Origin: an uncultured Alphaproteobacteria bacterium
GTDB taxonomy: Bacteria; Pseudomonadota; Alphaproteobacteria; MPNO01; UBA830
NCBI GenBank assembly: GCA_913046035.1
Contig: CAJWSW010000024.1
Coordinates: forward strand, 1 to 35,513
Length of the DNA: 35,513 nt
Direction: 5' to 3'
This document shows positions 8,475-17,182 of the stretch, piece by piece (the stretch's first letter is position 1; each line of letters opens with the position of its first letter). A model generated the notes under the pieces. It worked only from the letters and a program-made list of their open reading frames with translations, did not search any database and had not been told where the DNA came from. Position numbers and translations under genes: made by a program.

Positions 8475-9704
8475 ATGAGTAATCAGGTGGCGAAACAATC
8501 ATGGCGCACCCCAATGGTCGTGCTTACTTGTGGCACCATCATACTCTTTATCAGCTTTGGCGCACGAAACATTTTTGGGCTGTTACTGGAGCCAGTCACC
8601 AATTCCACAGGGCTTAACATAAGTGATTTTTCGTTGGCAGTGGCAGCTCAGGCCGTCATTTGGGGTCTGACAACGCCAATCACTGCCTCTCTGGCAGAAC
8701 GCTATGGGACGGCACGCATGATCGCTTTAGGCGGGACACTTTATGCAACTGGACTTTTCCTAATGTCGCTGGTGGCCACCCCAATCCATATGCACCTCAC
8801 TGCGGGAATGATGTTAGGACTTGGCCTCAGCGCGACTGGGTTTCCTATCATCTTGGCCTCGATCACTAAACGAGTAGATGCGAAACGGCGAAGCCTGTTT
8901 TTAGGTATCGGGAGTGCCGCGGGATCCTCGGGCCAATTGGCTCTGGTCCCACTGGGCCAATTTTTCATCAGCGACTATGGTTGGGCGATTTCTGTCATTC
9001 TGTTTGGTTCCATAGTTGCATTGATTGTACCCTTGGCTGCGGCAATGAAGGACCCAAAAAAAGAAGCCAAAAATCCAAACGCTGCGCCAGAACAGAAATT
9101 AGTCGCTGCGCTAAGTGAGGCCATGAGCCACCGCGGTTTTCTACTTTTAACCGCTGGGTATTTTGTGTGCGGTTACCAAGTGATGTTCCTCGGCACCCAT
9201 CTTCCTAACTTTTTAACGCAGGCAGGCCAGGATCCCTGGGTCGGCGCGACTGCGCTATCGCTTATCGGATTGTTCAATATAGTTGGAACACTAATGTGGG
9301 GAGCGATGGGTGGAAGATGGCGAATGAAATATCTGTTGTCCTCAATTTATTTGCTTAGATCAATCGCACTTACGGTGTTTATTATATTGCCGGTTACTCC
9401 CTCGAGCACCTATATCTTTGCTGCCGCGATTGGCCTACTTTGGCTTGCAACAGTGCCTCTGACATCCGGTCTAGTCGCCCGCATCTTCGGACTGAAATAC
9501 ATGGCAACCCTGACGGGGATCGTCTTTTTCAGCCATCAACTGGGCAGCTTTGCTGGTGCTTGGCTTGGGGGCGTGTTTTTTGAAAACACCGGATCATACG
9601 ATACGATCTGGTGGATAGGCGTGATGCTCGGCGTAATCGCCGCCGCACTGCATTTCCCGATCGATGACAAACCGCTTGACCGTTTACAACCCGCGGAAGT
9701 TTAA
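8475..9704 (+). CDS. MFS transporter, first of a tandem pair (monocarboxylate/organic-acid type)
   Basis: This 409-residue carrier has twelve predicted membrane segments and the loop signature ERYGTARMIALGG after TM2. ATG 8475 is preferred over an in-frame ATG at 8433: it has GGAG ten bases ahead, and its first residues (MSNQVAKQSWRTPMVV) line up with those of the next gene (MSTSDITKNWRTPFVI). The two carriers are paralogs, sharing GSSGQ, PLGQFF, and GLLWL followed by TVPLT. The pattern resembles MFS carriers for carboxylates, such as oxalate/formate and monocarboxylate types, which suits a decarboxylase cassette. The substrate is unknown. It follows the second UbiD gene by 134 bases. Confidence 0.9.
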   Translation: MSNQVAKQSWRTPMVVLTCGTIILFISFGARNIFGLLLEPVTNSTGLNISDFSLAVAAQAVIWGLTTPITASLAERYGTARMIALGGTLYATGLFLMSLVATPIHMHLTAGMMLGLGLSATGFPIILASITKRVDAKRRSLFLGIGSAAGSSGQLALVPLGQFFISDYGWAISVILFGSIVALIVPLAAAMKDPKKEAKNPNAAPEQKLVAALSEAMSHRGFLLLTAGYFVCGYQVMFLGTHLPNFLTQAGQDPWVGATALSLIGLFNIVGTLMWGAMGGRWRMKYLLSSIYLLRSIALTVFIILPVTPSSTYIFAAAIGLLWLATVPLTSGLVARIFGLKYMATLTGIVFFSHQLGSFAGAWLGGVFFENTGSYDTIWWIGVMLGVIAAALHFPIDDKPLDRLQPAEV

Positions 9705-9824
9705 CATTCGCAAATCACACAACATCCACGTATTTAAGTGGTCTGATTTAGGCAGCAGTGCAACGTTCCTCCCTAATACGAAAACCTATTAGACGCATCA
9801 ACCGCAAACAGGCATAACCGTGTG

Positions 9825-11060
9825 ATGAGCACATCAGACATAACGAAAAACTGGCGCACCCCCTTCGTCATCCTTATGGCCGGCACGGCTATCGTATTTT
9901 TATCTTTGGGTGCACGAATGACTTTTGGCCTCTGGATGCCAGACGCATCAACAGATTTGTTTGGAGGCCAGATCGAAATCCTATCTCTTTCAATCGCTTT
10001 GCAGTCCCTTTTCTGGGGTATAGGTACTCCAATCGCCGGTAATATTGCGGATAAATACGGTACAGGACGAGTTATTGCTGCAGCTGGGATACTCTACACC
10101 GCTGGGCTTTTGCTTATGACCGTCTCAACCTCACCAATAATGGCACACCTTTCCATCGGGGTGTTCACGGGGTTTGCTATGTCGGGCGCTATGTTCCCCA
10201 TTATACTCTCCGCAATTAGCCGAGCCGTTTCGCCAGAAAAACGGGATTTCTATCTTGGAATCGCCAGCGCGGGCGGCTCGTCGGGACAGGTGATTGTGAT
10301 CCCGCTTGGACAATTTTTTATCGACACACAGGGCTGGGTTGTATCGCTCTACATTACGGCGATCATGACTATGCTAATTGTGCCTTTAGCTTTTGTGATG
10401 ATCCGCAAAAACGCCGGAGAGAAGGTAACCGCCGTTGTTCCGCCTCAGGGTACCGGCGAAGCTATCCGCGAGGCATTCACTCACCGCGGCTACGTGTTAC
10501 TAACCAGCGGCTATTTCGTCTGCGGCCTGCAAACCATGTTTATTGGTACCCACTTTCCAAACATGCTGCGCAACCTGCAAGTCGATGGCACCATAGCGGC
10601 GATGTCGTTGTCGTTGATTGGCGCGTTTAATATTGTCGGTACGTTCGCGTGGGGTGCTGCAGGCGGCAAATACCGACAAAAATTCCTGTTATGTTGGCTT
10701 TACAGTCTTCGATCACTCGTAATGGTGGCATTTATAATGCTACCCCCAACCACTATAAACGTTGTCGTTTTCTCCGCAGGAATGGGACTACTTTGGCTTG
10801 GTACCGTTCCATTGACAGGCTCAATAGTCGCACGTGTATTTGGACTGCGCTATATGGGCATGCTGTTTGGGTTTTGCTTTGTAGCACATCAATTGGGAAG
10901 TTTCATCGGGATCTATGCGGCAGGTTACTTCTTTGATCTAGTTGGGAACTATAATGCCGTTTGGTGGGCGGCAATCATCATGGGGTTTGTGGCCTCGCTC
11001 ATGAACTACCCCATCAACGACAAACCCATCAATCGCCAAGTCGGAGCCTTAAGTAACTAG
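9825..11060 (+). CDS. MFS transporter, second of a tandem pair
   Basis: The 411-residue twelve-helix carrier is paralogous to the gene just upstream. Shared landmarks are NWRTPFVI near the N-terminus, DKYGTGRVIAAAG in loop 2-3, a SGGSSGQ-like SAGGSSGQ, PLGQFFID, HRGYVLLTSGYFVCG after the central loop, GLLWLGTVPLTGSIVARVFGL, and a conserved C-terminal INDKPINR. ATG 9825 directly follows a GTG at 9822; either could initiate, and no strong ribosome binding site is seen. A recent-looking gene duplication is likely, with the paralogs perhaps handling different substrates or directions (import and export). Confidence 0.9.
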   Translation: MSTSDITKNWRTPFVILMAGTAIVFLSLGARMTFGLWMPDASTDLFGGQIEILSLSIALQSLFWGIGTPIAGNIADKYGTGRVIAAAGILYTAGLLLMTVSTSPIMAHLSIGVFTGFAMSGAMFPIILSAISRAVSPEKRDFYLGIASAGGSSGQVIVIPLGQFFIDTQGWVVSLYITAIMTMLIVPLAFVMIRKNAGEKVTAVVPPQGTGEAIREAFTHRGYVLLTSGYFVCGLQTMFIGTHFPNMLRNLQVDGTIAAMSLSLIGAFNIVGTFAWGAAGGKYRQKFLLCWLYSLRSLVMVAFIMLPPTTINVVVFSAGMGLLWLGTVPLTGSIVARVFGLRYMGMLFGFCFVAHQLGSFIGIYAAGYFFDLVGNYNAVWWAAIIMGFVASLMNYPINDKPINRQVGALSN

Positions 11061-11148
11061 CGGCACCGCAATTTCCGTGTTTCGATGACCCACTGAGCTA
11101 AATCCGTAAATCGTAATAGACCCAAGCCATGCATATCAACCCGCTATA

Positions 11149-11871
11149 ATGAAAACCGGATATTCCTCGAAAAATGCTGCCCGTCAAGCTGTATGGGATA
11201 AACTCAAAGACGAGAAGCTAACTGCGTTTCCGTTTCCACCCCACGGGCGCATCCCAAATTTCAAGGGAGCCAAAGAGGCCGCCTTGCAACTTTTTAAAGA
11301 GCCTGAATTGGCCAATGCAAAGGCAATCAAGGTGAACCCGGACTCCCCACAAAAATACGTTAGGGCGGAGGCACTGCGGCGTGGCATAACTGTTTACGTA
11401 CCAACACCACGTCTAAAAGCAGGTTTTTTAAAACTCGACCCGGCAGAGATACCGTTTGAAGCAATAAACGAAGCATCACTTATGTCAAAGGTCGGAAAAT
11501 GGGCGAAACCTGTCGCTCTGCTTGATCTGCCGCAACTGGACGCCATTGTGACCGGATGTGTTGCCGTTACCCTTCGCGGCCAGCGTGCCGGTAAAGGCGC
11601 TGGATACAGTGATATCGAATTCGCCATCTTGCGTGACTTAGGCCATAATGCGGTCCCAGTGGCAACAACGGTCAACAACGTCCAAGTGGTGGATAGTTTC
11701 CCGACTGAAAGCATCGACCTTCCATTAACAATCATCGCGACACCGAGAGAAACCTTTCGTATCGAAACACCCCCCCAACCGCCGAGAGGAATTGAGTGGG
11801 ATAGATTAACGGATCATGATTTAAATGAAATGCCGATCTTAAAAGAGTTGCGGTCTCTAAAAAAGTTATAG
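11149..11871 (+). CDS. 5-formyltetrahydrofolate cyclo-ligase-like protein (MTHFSD-like)
   Basis: The 240-residue protein resembles the 5-formyl-THF cyclo-ligase superfamily, which converts 5-formyl-THF to 5,10-methenyl-THF with ATP. It contains a basic KVNPDSPQKYVRAEALRRG region (residues 61-79), VYVPTPRLK at 82-90 and the glycine-rich nucleotide/folate loop GKGAGYSDIE at 148-157. The loop is closer to that of MTHFSD-type proteins (GKGxGYxDxE) than to classic YgfA (GxGGGYYD). True cyclo-ligase activity is therefore uncertain. The first gene after the two MFS carriers, it lies 88 bases downstream on the same strand; no clear Shine-Dalgarno precedes the ATG. Membership in the cassette's transcription unit is possible. 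Confidence 0.8.
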   Translation: MKTGYSSKNAARQAVWDKLKDEKLTAFPFPPHGRIPNFKGAKEAALQLFKEPELANAKAIKVNPDSPQKYVRAEALRRGITVYVPTPRLKAGFLKLDPAEIPFEAINEASLMSKVGKWAKPVALLDLPQLDAIVTGCVAVTLRGQRAGKGAGYSDIEFAILRDLGHNAVPVATTVNNVQVVDSFPTESIDLPLTIIATPRETFRIETPPQPPRGIEWDRLTDHDLNEMPILKELRSLKKL

Positions 11872-12055
11872 ATGAAAATAATTATTAGCTTAGTTAATGC
11901 AAAACGCGGTGAAATTCAGAAATCCATGATTTCATGCCGCCTGCAAGGATACTCGCTATTCAGCCAAAACGCGTGGGCTTTAGCTCCTCGCAAATTAAAC
12001 AGATGGTGCAATCGAGATAAACTAGTGTTTTGACCCAGGCAAATTGGAGTTTTTT

Positions 12056-12469
12056 GTGGACCCAGTAATCCAAAGTTTTATAGCCGGGTTTCCGGTTCTC
12101 CTTCTTCATTTTTCGGTCACTGTTTTGATGCTAACCGCAGGTGTTTCAATTTACCTAATTGTGACACCGTATCACGAACTAAAACTAATACGCGGTGGTA
12201 ACACCGCAGCAGCCGTATCGATCTCCGGCGCAATTGTCGGGATGGCGATCCCTTTAGCAGTTTGTATGGCAACGAGCGTCAGTGTATGGGATATCATCAT
12301 TTGGGGCATAGTTGCATTAATCATTCAAACACTGGCCTATCGCATTGCCGACGCCTTACTAAAAGACCTACCAACCCGGATAGAAAACGGGGAAATAGGC
12401 GCGGCAATTCTAGTTTTGGGCATAAAACTCTCTATCGCTTTTATAAACGCGGCGGCAATCGCTGGTTAG
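12056..12469 (+). CDS. DUF350-family inner membrane protein
   Basis: The 137-residue protein has four hydrophobic stretches and matches the DUF350 (YjfL-like) pattern. An early helix is followed by VTPYHELKLIRGGNTAAAVSISGAI, a polar loop, then a further helix, then DLPTRIENGEIGAAILVLG and a final helix. I chose GTG 12056 because GGAG lies six bases ahead; a TTG at 12044 is in the same frame and would add four residues but has no ribosome binding site. DUF350 proteins have no established biochemical role and are often next to envelope or stress genes. A trypsin-like secreted protease gene begins 51 bases downstream. Confidence 0.82.
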   Translation: MDPVIQSFIAGFPVLLLHFSVTVLMLTAGVSIYLIVTPYHELKLIRGGNTAAAVSISGAIVGMAIPLAVCMATSVSVWDIIIWGIVALIIQTLAYRIADALLKDLPTRIENGEIGAAILVLGIKLSIAFINAAAIAG

Positions 12470-12520
12470 ACTTTGATGTCCCCCACCCGCGATCATAAAT
12501 TCGGGCGAACCCCCTAAAGA

Positions 12521-13438
12521 ATGAGGTTACGAGACTATATAGCAATCGCGATCCTGTTTCTTGGCGCCCTAGCAAGTTATACGATGACGGCCCAAGAAGA
12601 TGGGCAAAAAAAACAAACGCGCCGTCCCGACCCGACTCAAATCGGACCTTTAAAGCAAGAACCTAGGCTTGGAATTTCACATTCTCAATCAAAAAGACCT
12701 ATACCTGATGAACGGCCTAACGATCCGCGGATTGTAGTTCAGGTTGAAAAGAAGGAGGGTTCCTCGATGGGCACCGCATTTTCGATCGACGCGTCCGGCA
12801 TTTGGGTTACCGCTCATCATGTAACATCAGATTGCGATCTGCTCGGACTTGAAAAGTCGGATCGTCGTCTGATACGAGTGGTTGAACTCACCGAGCGCCC
12901 CGACGCCGATATAAGTATATTGCGCACTCAGAGAGGAGCCCCCATTTTAAAAGTCGTCAGACCCGGTTTCCATATGGGTGATGAGGGGTATTCTTTCGGT
13001 TTTCCAAAAGGTTCACCTGGCGCGGTATATGGCAAGGTTTTAGGCCGCGCTCGCATGCAAACGCGTGGACGCTACCGCAAAGACGAGCCGGTGATAGTGT
13101 GGACACAAATTCGTCGGGTTCCCGATTTAGGGGCAGATCTCCGCGGAATCAGCGGTGGCCCATGGGTTGATAAAGCAGGCAACGTGATCGGCGTGCACGT
13201 TGCGGGCGCGCCGCGCCGGGGACGGTCCTATTCAACTGCCCCTCGCACTCTGCTCGCTGCAATCGAGGAAAGCGGAGTATCTATGGCCAAGGTTTCGCGA
13301 GGCCAGCCGCCAAAGGCCGATCTCACACCGCGTCGGTTTGCGCAATACGGCGAGTTACTGAGACGTGACCTTACTGTCGCCAAGGTCGTATGTTTAGTTG
13401 GCGAAAAGTGGCGGAAGCTCGCCAATCACTCTCGTTAG
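12521..13438 (+). CDS. Trypsin-like (S1-fold) serine protease, membrane-anchored or exported
   Basis: The 305-residue protein starts with a hydrophobic helix (residues 8-22) that would act as signal peptide or anchor. A polar, proline-rich linker (residues 30-66) follows, then a chymotrypsin-fold domain. The triad can be read as H100 (VTAHHV, equivalent to TAAHC), D130 (DADISIL) and S211 (GISGGP), with a typical downstream GNVIGVHVAG strand. It lacks PDZ domains, so it is not a DegP/HtrA. About 50 C-terminal residues are basic and unassigned. It lies 51 bases after the DUF350 gene, which suggests a shared envelope function. No clear ribosome binding site precedes the ATG. Confidence 0.83.
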   Translation: MRLRDYIAIAILFLGALASYTMTAQEDGQKKQTRRPDPTQIGPLKQEPRLGISHSQSKRPIPDERPNDPRIVVQVEKKEGSSMGTAFSIDASGIWVTAHHVTSDCDLLGLEKSDRRLIRVVELTERPDADISILRTQRGAPILKVVRPGFHMGDEGYSFGFPKGSPGAVYGKVLGRARMQTRGRYRKDEPVIVWTQIRRVPDLGADLRGISGGPWVDKAGNVIGVHVAGAPRRGRSYSTAPRTLLAAIEESGVSMAKVSRGQPPKADLTPRRFAQYGELLRRDLTVAKVVCLVGEKWRKLANHSR

Positions 13439-13652
13439 CTTGGAACACACGTCCGACCCCCCTCCTTCACGGTTCCGTATTTTGCAGAGGCCCTATAATT
13501 GTCTATCTGGTCATGTTTAATGCTACATGTCTAAATTGAAATGCGATTAAAACGATTGCTGAAAATTTTTGAGTAAATATTTAGTATTCTTGTTGTCTTG
13601 CCTTGCAAAATGAGTGTTATGTGCGCACCAACCCGCAAACTAAAACCGGCGA

Positions 13653-14252
13653 ATGCTAACAACGATGAGACGAAGTCCAGTATTTATCATTTTTCTATAC
13701 GTCAGTGTGTTGTTCACTTTGGAATTAAACACGGCAAAATCACACGCTTCGGAACCGCCGTCTGAGGCCCAACTATGGCGAGCATTAAAGACCGGTGCCG
13801 CTATCGCCTTGATGAGACATGCCCTCGCTCCGGGTACTGGTGATCCCTCCAACTTTGTCTTAAATGACTGCCGGACACAACGAAATCTATCAGACAAAGG
13901 ACGCAAGCAGGCGACTGCCATTGGAGATCAATTTCGCTCGCACGGAATACGGAATGCGGAGGTCTTCACCAGCGAATGGTGTCGTTGCCGAGAGACAGCG
14001 AAACTCCTCGGGTTCAGCAAAACACGCCCATTAAAAACGTTAAATTCCTTTTTTCAGCAATTTGAGAGGGCCGAGCCTCAAACAGAGGAATTGAAATCAT
14101 GGTTAATTTCGTACCGCTCAAACATACCTATCGTTCTTGTCACTCACCAAGTTAATATAACAGCGCTTACAGGTGTTTTTCCAAGGTCGGGCGAAATCGT
14201 CGTAGTACAGCGTCTTACCGACGGTCGTTTTGCTGTATTGGGATCACTGTAA
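13653..14252 (+). CDS. Exported histidine phosphatase superfamily protein
   Basis: The 199-residue protein begins with a signal peptide (basic MRRS, hydrophobic core to about residue 25, likely cut after SHA near residue 32) and then a compact histidine-phosphatase domain. The nucleophile motif is RHA at 55-57 (LMRHALAPGTGDP, in place of the usual RHG). SDKGRKQA is the usual second landmark, E108 sits in TSEWCR, and the second catalytic His is H165 in VTHQVN. The family removes phosphate from varied small molecules or proteins. An internal ATG at 13665 gives a more standard signal peptide; neither start has a clear ribosome binding site. It is separated by 214 bases from the protease gene. 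Confidence 0.85.
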   Translation: MLTTMRRSPVFIIFLYVSVLFTLELNTAKSHASEPPSEAQLWRALKTGAAIALMRHALAPGTGDPSNFVLNDCRTQRNLSDKGRKQATAIGDQFRSHGIRNAEVFTSEWCRCRETAKLLGFSKTRPLKTLNSFFQQFERAEPQTEELKSWLISYRSNIPIVLVTHQVNITALTGVFPRSGEIVVVQRLTDGRFAVLGSL

Positions 14253-14590
14253 GTAGTTTTAAACGGCGTTGACTTCGCTAGACCTGTAATCTGGTTTGTT
14301 AGATTAGGTAGCCACGAGAGAGTAACACGCCACTTTCTAGATAATCTAAATGGTCTACCGCGGCCAGCCCTCAATCTTGAGCATTTATTGCCGGTCTGAA
14401 CCGAATTTGGTCTACCAAGGAGCTCTATCCTCGATCACCTAAAACCTTGTGTACAGGCAACATTAGACTGTTTTGCACTTTTTAAATACGAGGATGACCT
14501 ATATCGAACCATATGACGACAATTCAGGCGCAGTCTCCGCAATCAATTATACGTTGGTGCGAAGAAGTGAAATAGTCCGTCATCGCTACG
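14253..14590. other. Intergenic stretch, no supported gene
   Basis: 338 bases between the histidine phosphatase and the convergent MFS gene. I see no RNA gene, strong hairpin-plus-T-run terminator or repeat. A short plus-strand frame from the ATG at 14494 to about 14673 would overlap the MFS 3' end; it has no recognisable product and is not called. Confidence 0.5.
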
Positions 14591-15832
14591 CTATTCAGAC
14601 TCCATGGCGTCGCGCGCTCGTAGAGTTGGGGCCAAAAGCACCAGAAAAATTATTAAAGCGGTTACAGCACTGACGCCTACGGCCCACTGTAAACCAGCAA
14701 ACTCCGCTAGCCATCCAATGAACAGGGCTCCAAGCGCCGGGCCGCCAATAGTGATCGCAACGCTACAGCTGATAACTCGGCCGCGCATCGTCTGGTCAGT
14801 CGCATTCTGTATAAGACTGTATGCACCGACATGACATGCCAGCAATAACATGGACGCAATACCTATCGTGATAATTCCCAAAGTCAGATTTGTTTGCGCT
14901 GCGAATAGAGCGAGGCCGACAGAACCAGAGACAGATCCAAATAACATTATAGCAACAAGTCCTCGTGTTCGACCGCGAAAAGCGAGAAACAGACCGCTTA
15001 CAAGTGCACCAAATCCAGATGCCGCGGTGAGCGCAGACAACTCGGCTGGACCGCCACCGAACACGATATCGGCAAAACCAGCCAATAGCTCAGTATAAGG
15101 ACGTAACAGAACCCCCATTGTAAGGTTCATCGCAAACAAAAGCCGTAATGCGGGGGTCACAGCGATATATCGAAACCCAGCCGCAATCTCGTCGAAAAAC
15201 CTGGTACGTGTTTTTTCTTCGCGCGCACTCGTGCGAAATCTAATCAGGAAAATCATGAAAGCCATCCAATAATTAGTGACGGCAAACATCAGAATGGAGG
15301 CACCGGTCCCGTATGCGGTAATAAGGTAGCCCGCTATTATAGGCCCAAGAAATGTACCGACCTGAAAAGTTGTTGAATTAAATGCAAGTGCCGCAGGAAC
15401 ATTTTCCCGAGAACAAAGCTGCGGGATCAACGCCTGACGTGCGGGAAATTCCATCCCAAAGCCAATACCCTGCAGGATGCTTAGCATGAGGAGCAGGGGC
15501 ACAGTAATTGTCTCATTGAGGGTCAAGAGAGCGAGAGCAAGTGTAACTGTTCCACTTGCTAGTCCGGCGACAATAGACATAACCCGATGTCCATATCTAT
15601 CAGCAAGCACACCGGCAAAAGGTGCCACTAATGAGACAGGTATCATACCAGCGAACGCCACGACACCCAATAAGCCCGCCGACCCAGTCAATTCCCATGT
15701 GAGCCAGCCGATACCCAATCGATTACCCCACCATCCGTGCACATTTGCGATATGCCCGCAGGCGTAGAGACGGTAATGCTGACTAGAGAGGGCACGACCG
15801 ATTCCTCCCAGCATCGCGGCATTAAAGGTCAT
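14591..15832 (-). CDS. MFS transporter, EntS-like (MFS_3 type)
   Basis: This 413-residue carrier has twelve hydrophobic segments. Its N-terminus, with FRLYACGH-like QHYRLYACGHIANVHGWW, resembles the enterobactin exporter EntS and other MFS_3 members; ADRYGHRVMSIVAG is the loop 2-3 signature, and EFPARQALIPQL lies after TM4. GGAGG about ten bases ahead supports the ATG at 15832. Such carriers export siderophores or other amphipathic compounds, but no siderophore biosynthesis gene is nearby, so the substrate is unknown. It is divergent from the HI0933-type flavoprotein, with 82 bases between the two starts. Confidence 0.88.
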   Translation of the reverse strand: MTFNAAMLGGIGRALSSQHYRLYACGHIANVHGWWGNRLGIGWLTWELTGSAGLLGVVAFAGMIPVSLVAPFAGVLADRYGHRVMSIVAGLASGTVTLALALLTLNETITVPLLLMLSILQGIGFGMEFPARQALIPQLCSRENVPAALAFNSTTFQVGTFLGPIIAGYLITAYGTGASILMFAVTNYWMAFMIFLIRFRTSAREEKTRTRFFDEIAAGFRYIAVTPALRLLFAMNLTMGVLLRPYTELLAGFADIVFGGGPAELSALTAASGFGALVSGLFLAFRGRTRGLVAIMLFGSVSGSVGLALFAAQTNLTLGIITIGIASMLLLACHVGAYSLIQNATDQTMRGRVISCSVAITIGGPALGALFIGWLAEFAGLQWAVGVSAVTALIIFLVLLAPTLRARDAMESE

Positions 15833-15902
15833 GAAGTTTCACCCTCCACCTGAGGCAACCAATGAAAGCATCTAAACCGCTTCGTTCCGTATTTTCCGGC
15901 GC

Positions 15903-15908
15903 TATAAT
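15903..15908 (+). promoter_or_regulatory. Consensus -10 element (TATAAT) almost touching the start codon
   Basis: A perfect TATAAT ends six bases before the ATG at 15915. A transcript starting about seven bases after the -10 would begin at or next to the ATG, so the mRNA would be leaderless. No Shine-Dalgarno sequence is present in this stretch, which fits. The -35 region is weak (TTCCGT lies upstream but at 12 bases' spacing). Confidence 0.4.
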
Positions 15909-15914
15909 ACCCCA

Positions 15915-17105
15915 ATGAGCGACGGCCAACTCGAACAATTTGATGTAATCGTTCTCGGTGCAGGCGCAGCTGGCATGATGTGTGCCATGACCGCAGGTGC
16001 TCGCGGGCGCAGGGTCTTATTGTTAGATCACTCAGACGAAGTCGGTAAGAAAATTCTGATATCTGGAGGTGGGCACTGTAACTTCACCAACCTTAACATA
16101 TTTCCAGAACGTTTCTTGTCAAATAATCCGCATTTTTGCAAATCAGCGCTGGCGGGATATTCACAGCACGACTTTATTTCATTGATTAATCGACACCGTA
16201 TATCTTGGCATGAAAAAACACATGGGCAGCTATTTTGCGACGGCTCCGCGCGTGCCGTGGTTAGGATGTTACTCGATGAATGCGCGGCATCATCTGTCGA
16301 CGTGAGAACCACCCACCATATTGTCGACGTCTCTCGTTCAGACAGGTTTCAAGTTACTACAGACAAAGGCCTATTCACTGCCGTATCAGTTGTCTTAGCT
16401 ACAGGTGGATTGTCAATTCCCAAAATGGGGGCAACCGGCCTCGCGCACGATATTGGTAAACGATTTGAGCTTAGTCTCTCGGAGATTCGACCAGGCCTCG
16501 TCCCATTAACCTTCGAAGGCGATACACTCGACCTGATGTGCTCTTTAAGTGGCGTATCGCTTGATTGTCATGTTACTAGCAATCAGGCGAACTTCCGCGA
16601 AGGCATGCTTTTTACCCATCGTGGTTTGTCGGGACCCGCTATTCTGCAAATATCATCGTATTGGAAAGGCGGGGAAGAAATTTTGATCGACCTTTTACCT
16701 GGTCTGAATGCGCCTGCTTTTTTGCTCACGCAAAAACGTACCCGGCCAAGAATAGTTCCTCGAACCCTACTCTCCGAAGTGTTACCAACCCGATTTTCTG
16801 AAAAGATAGCCCATCTTCATTTGCCAGACCGACCGATGGCGGAACAAAAAGACAAAACTCTTGCTTTATTCGGCGAGACCCTAAACTCATGGCGAATGCG
16901 CCCATCCGGCACCGAGGGATATACCAAAGCTGAGGTAACCTTAGGCGGCATAAACACCGACGATCTCTCGTCAAAAACTATGGAAGCTAAAAAAGTGCCT
17001 GGTCTTTTTATAATTGGTGAAGCTGTCGACGTATGCGGTTGGCTAGGCGGTTACAATTTCCAGTGGGCGTGGTCTAGCGGATATGCGGCAGGTCAGGCCG
17101 TATAG
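15915..17105 (+). CDS. HI0933/BaiN-family FAD-dependent oxidoreductase
   Basis: The 396-residue protein has an N-terminal Rossmann loop GAGAAG (residues 15-20) and the family signature GKKILISGGGHCNFTN (45-59). An internal ATGGLSIPKMGATG segment and a C-terminal DVCGWLGGYNFQWAWSSG close the FAD site. This matches the HI0933-like/BaiN flavoproteins, where the C-terminal region re-enters the FAD domain. Family members include reductases acting on steroid or other alkenes, but most have unknown substrates. It stands alone, in a divergent arrangement with the EntS-like MFS and convergent with the flavin monooxygenase downstream (77 bases between stops). It lacks a Shine-Dalgarno and may be translated leaderless. 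Confidence 0.9.
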   Translation: MSDGQLEQFDVIVLGAGAAGMMCAMTAGARGRRVLLLDHSDEVGKKILISGGGHCNFTNLNIFPERFLSNNPHFCKSALAGYSQHDFISLINRHRISWHEKTHGQLFCDGSARAVVRMLLDECAASSVDVRTTHHIVDVSRSDRFQVTTDKGLFTAVSVVLATGGLSIPKMGATGLAHDIGKRFELSLSEIRPGLVPLTFEGDTLDLMCSLSGVSLDCHVTSNQANFREGMLFTHRGLSGPAILQISSYWKGGEEILIDLLPGLNAPAFLLTQKRTRPRIVPRTLLSEVLPTRFSEKIAHLHLPDRPMAEQKDKTLALFGETLNSWRMRPSGTEGYTKAEVTLGGINTDDLSSKTMEAKKVPGLFIIGEAVDVCGWLGGYNFQWAWSSGYAAGQAV

Positions 17106-17182
17106 GATGGTAATAAGCTAAAGGAGGCAAACGTTCGTTCAGGGGCCAGCGAATACGGAAAAGCCTTTTCAACAAATGCTCG

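Noticed and set aside
14494-14673. 59-codon plus-strand frame with GAGG before the ATG
   Set aside because: Overlaps the MFS 3' end by about 80 bases, shows no recognisable domain and lacks spacing between GAGG and ATG. It may be chance.
13472-15895. The 12-base string GTTCCGTATTTT occurs at 13472 and 15884, each shortly upstream of a TATAAT
   Set aside because: Spacing to TATAAT differs (15 versus 12 bases) and shared 12-mers are expected by chance in a window this size.
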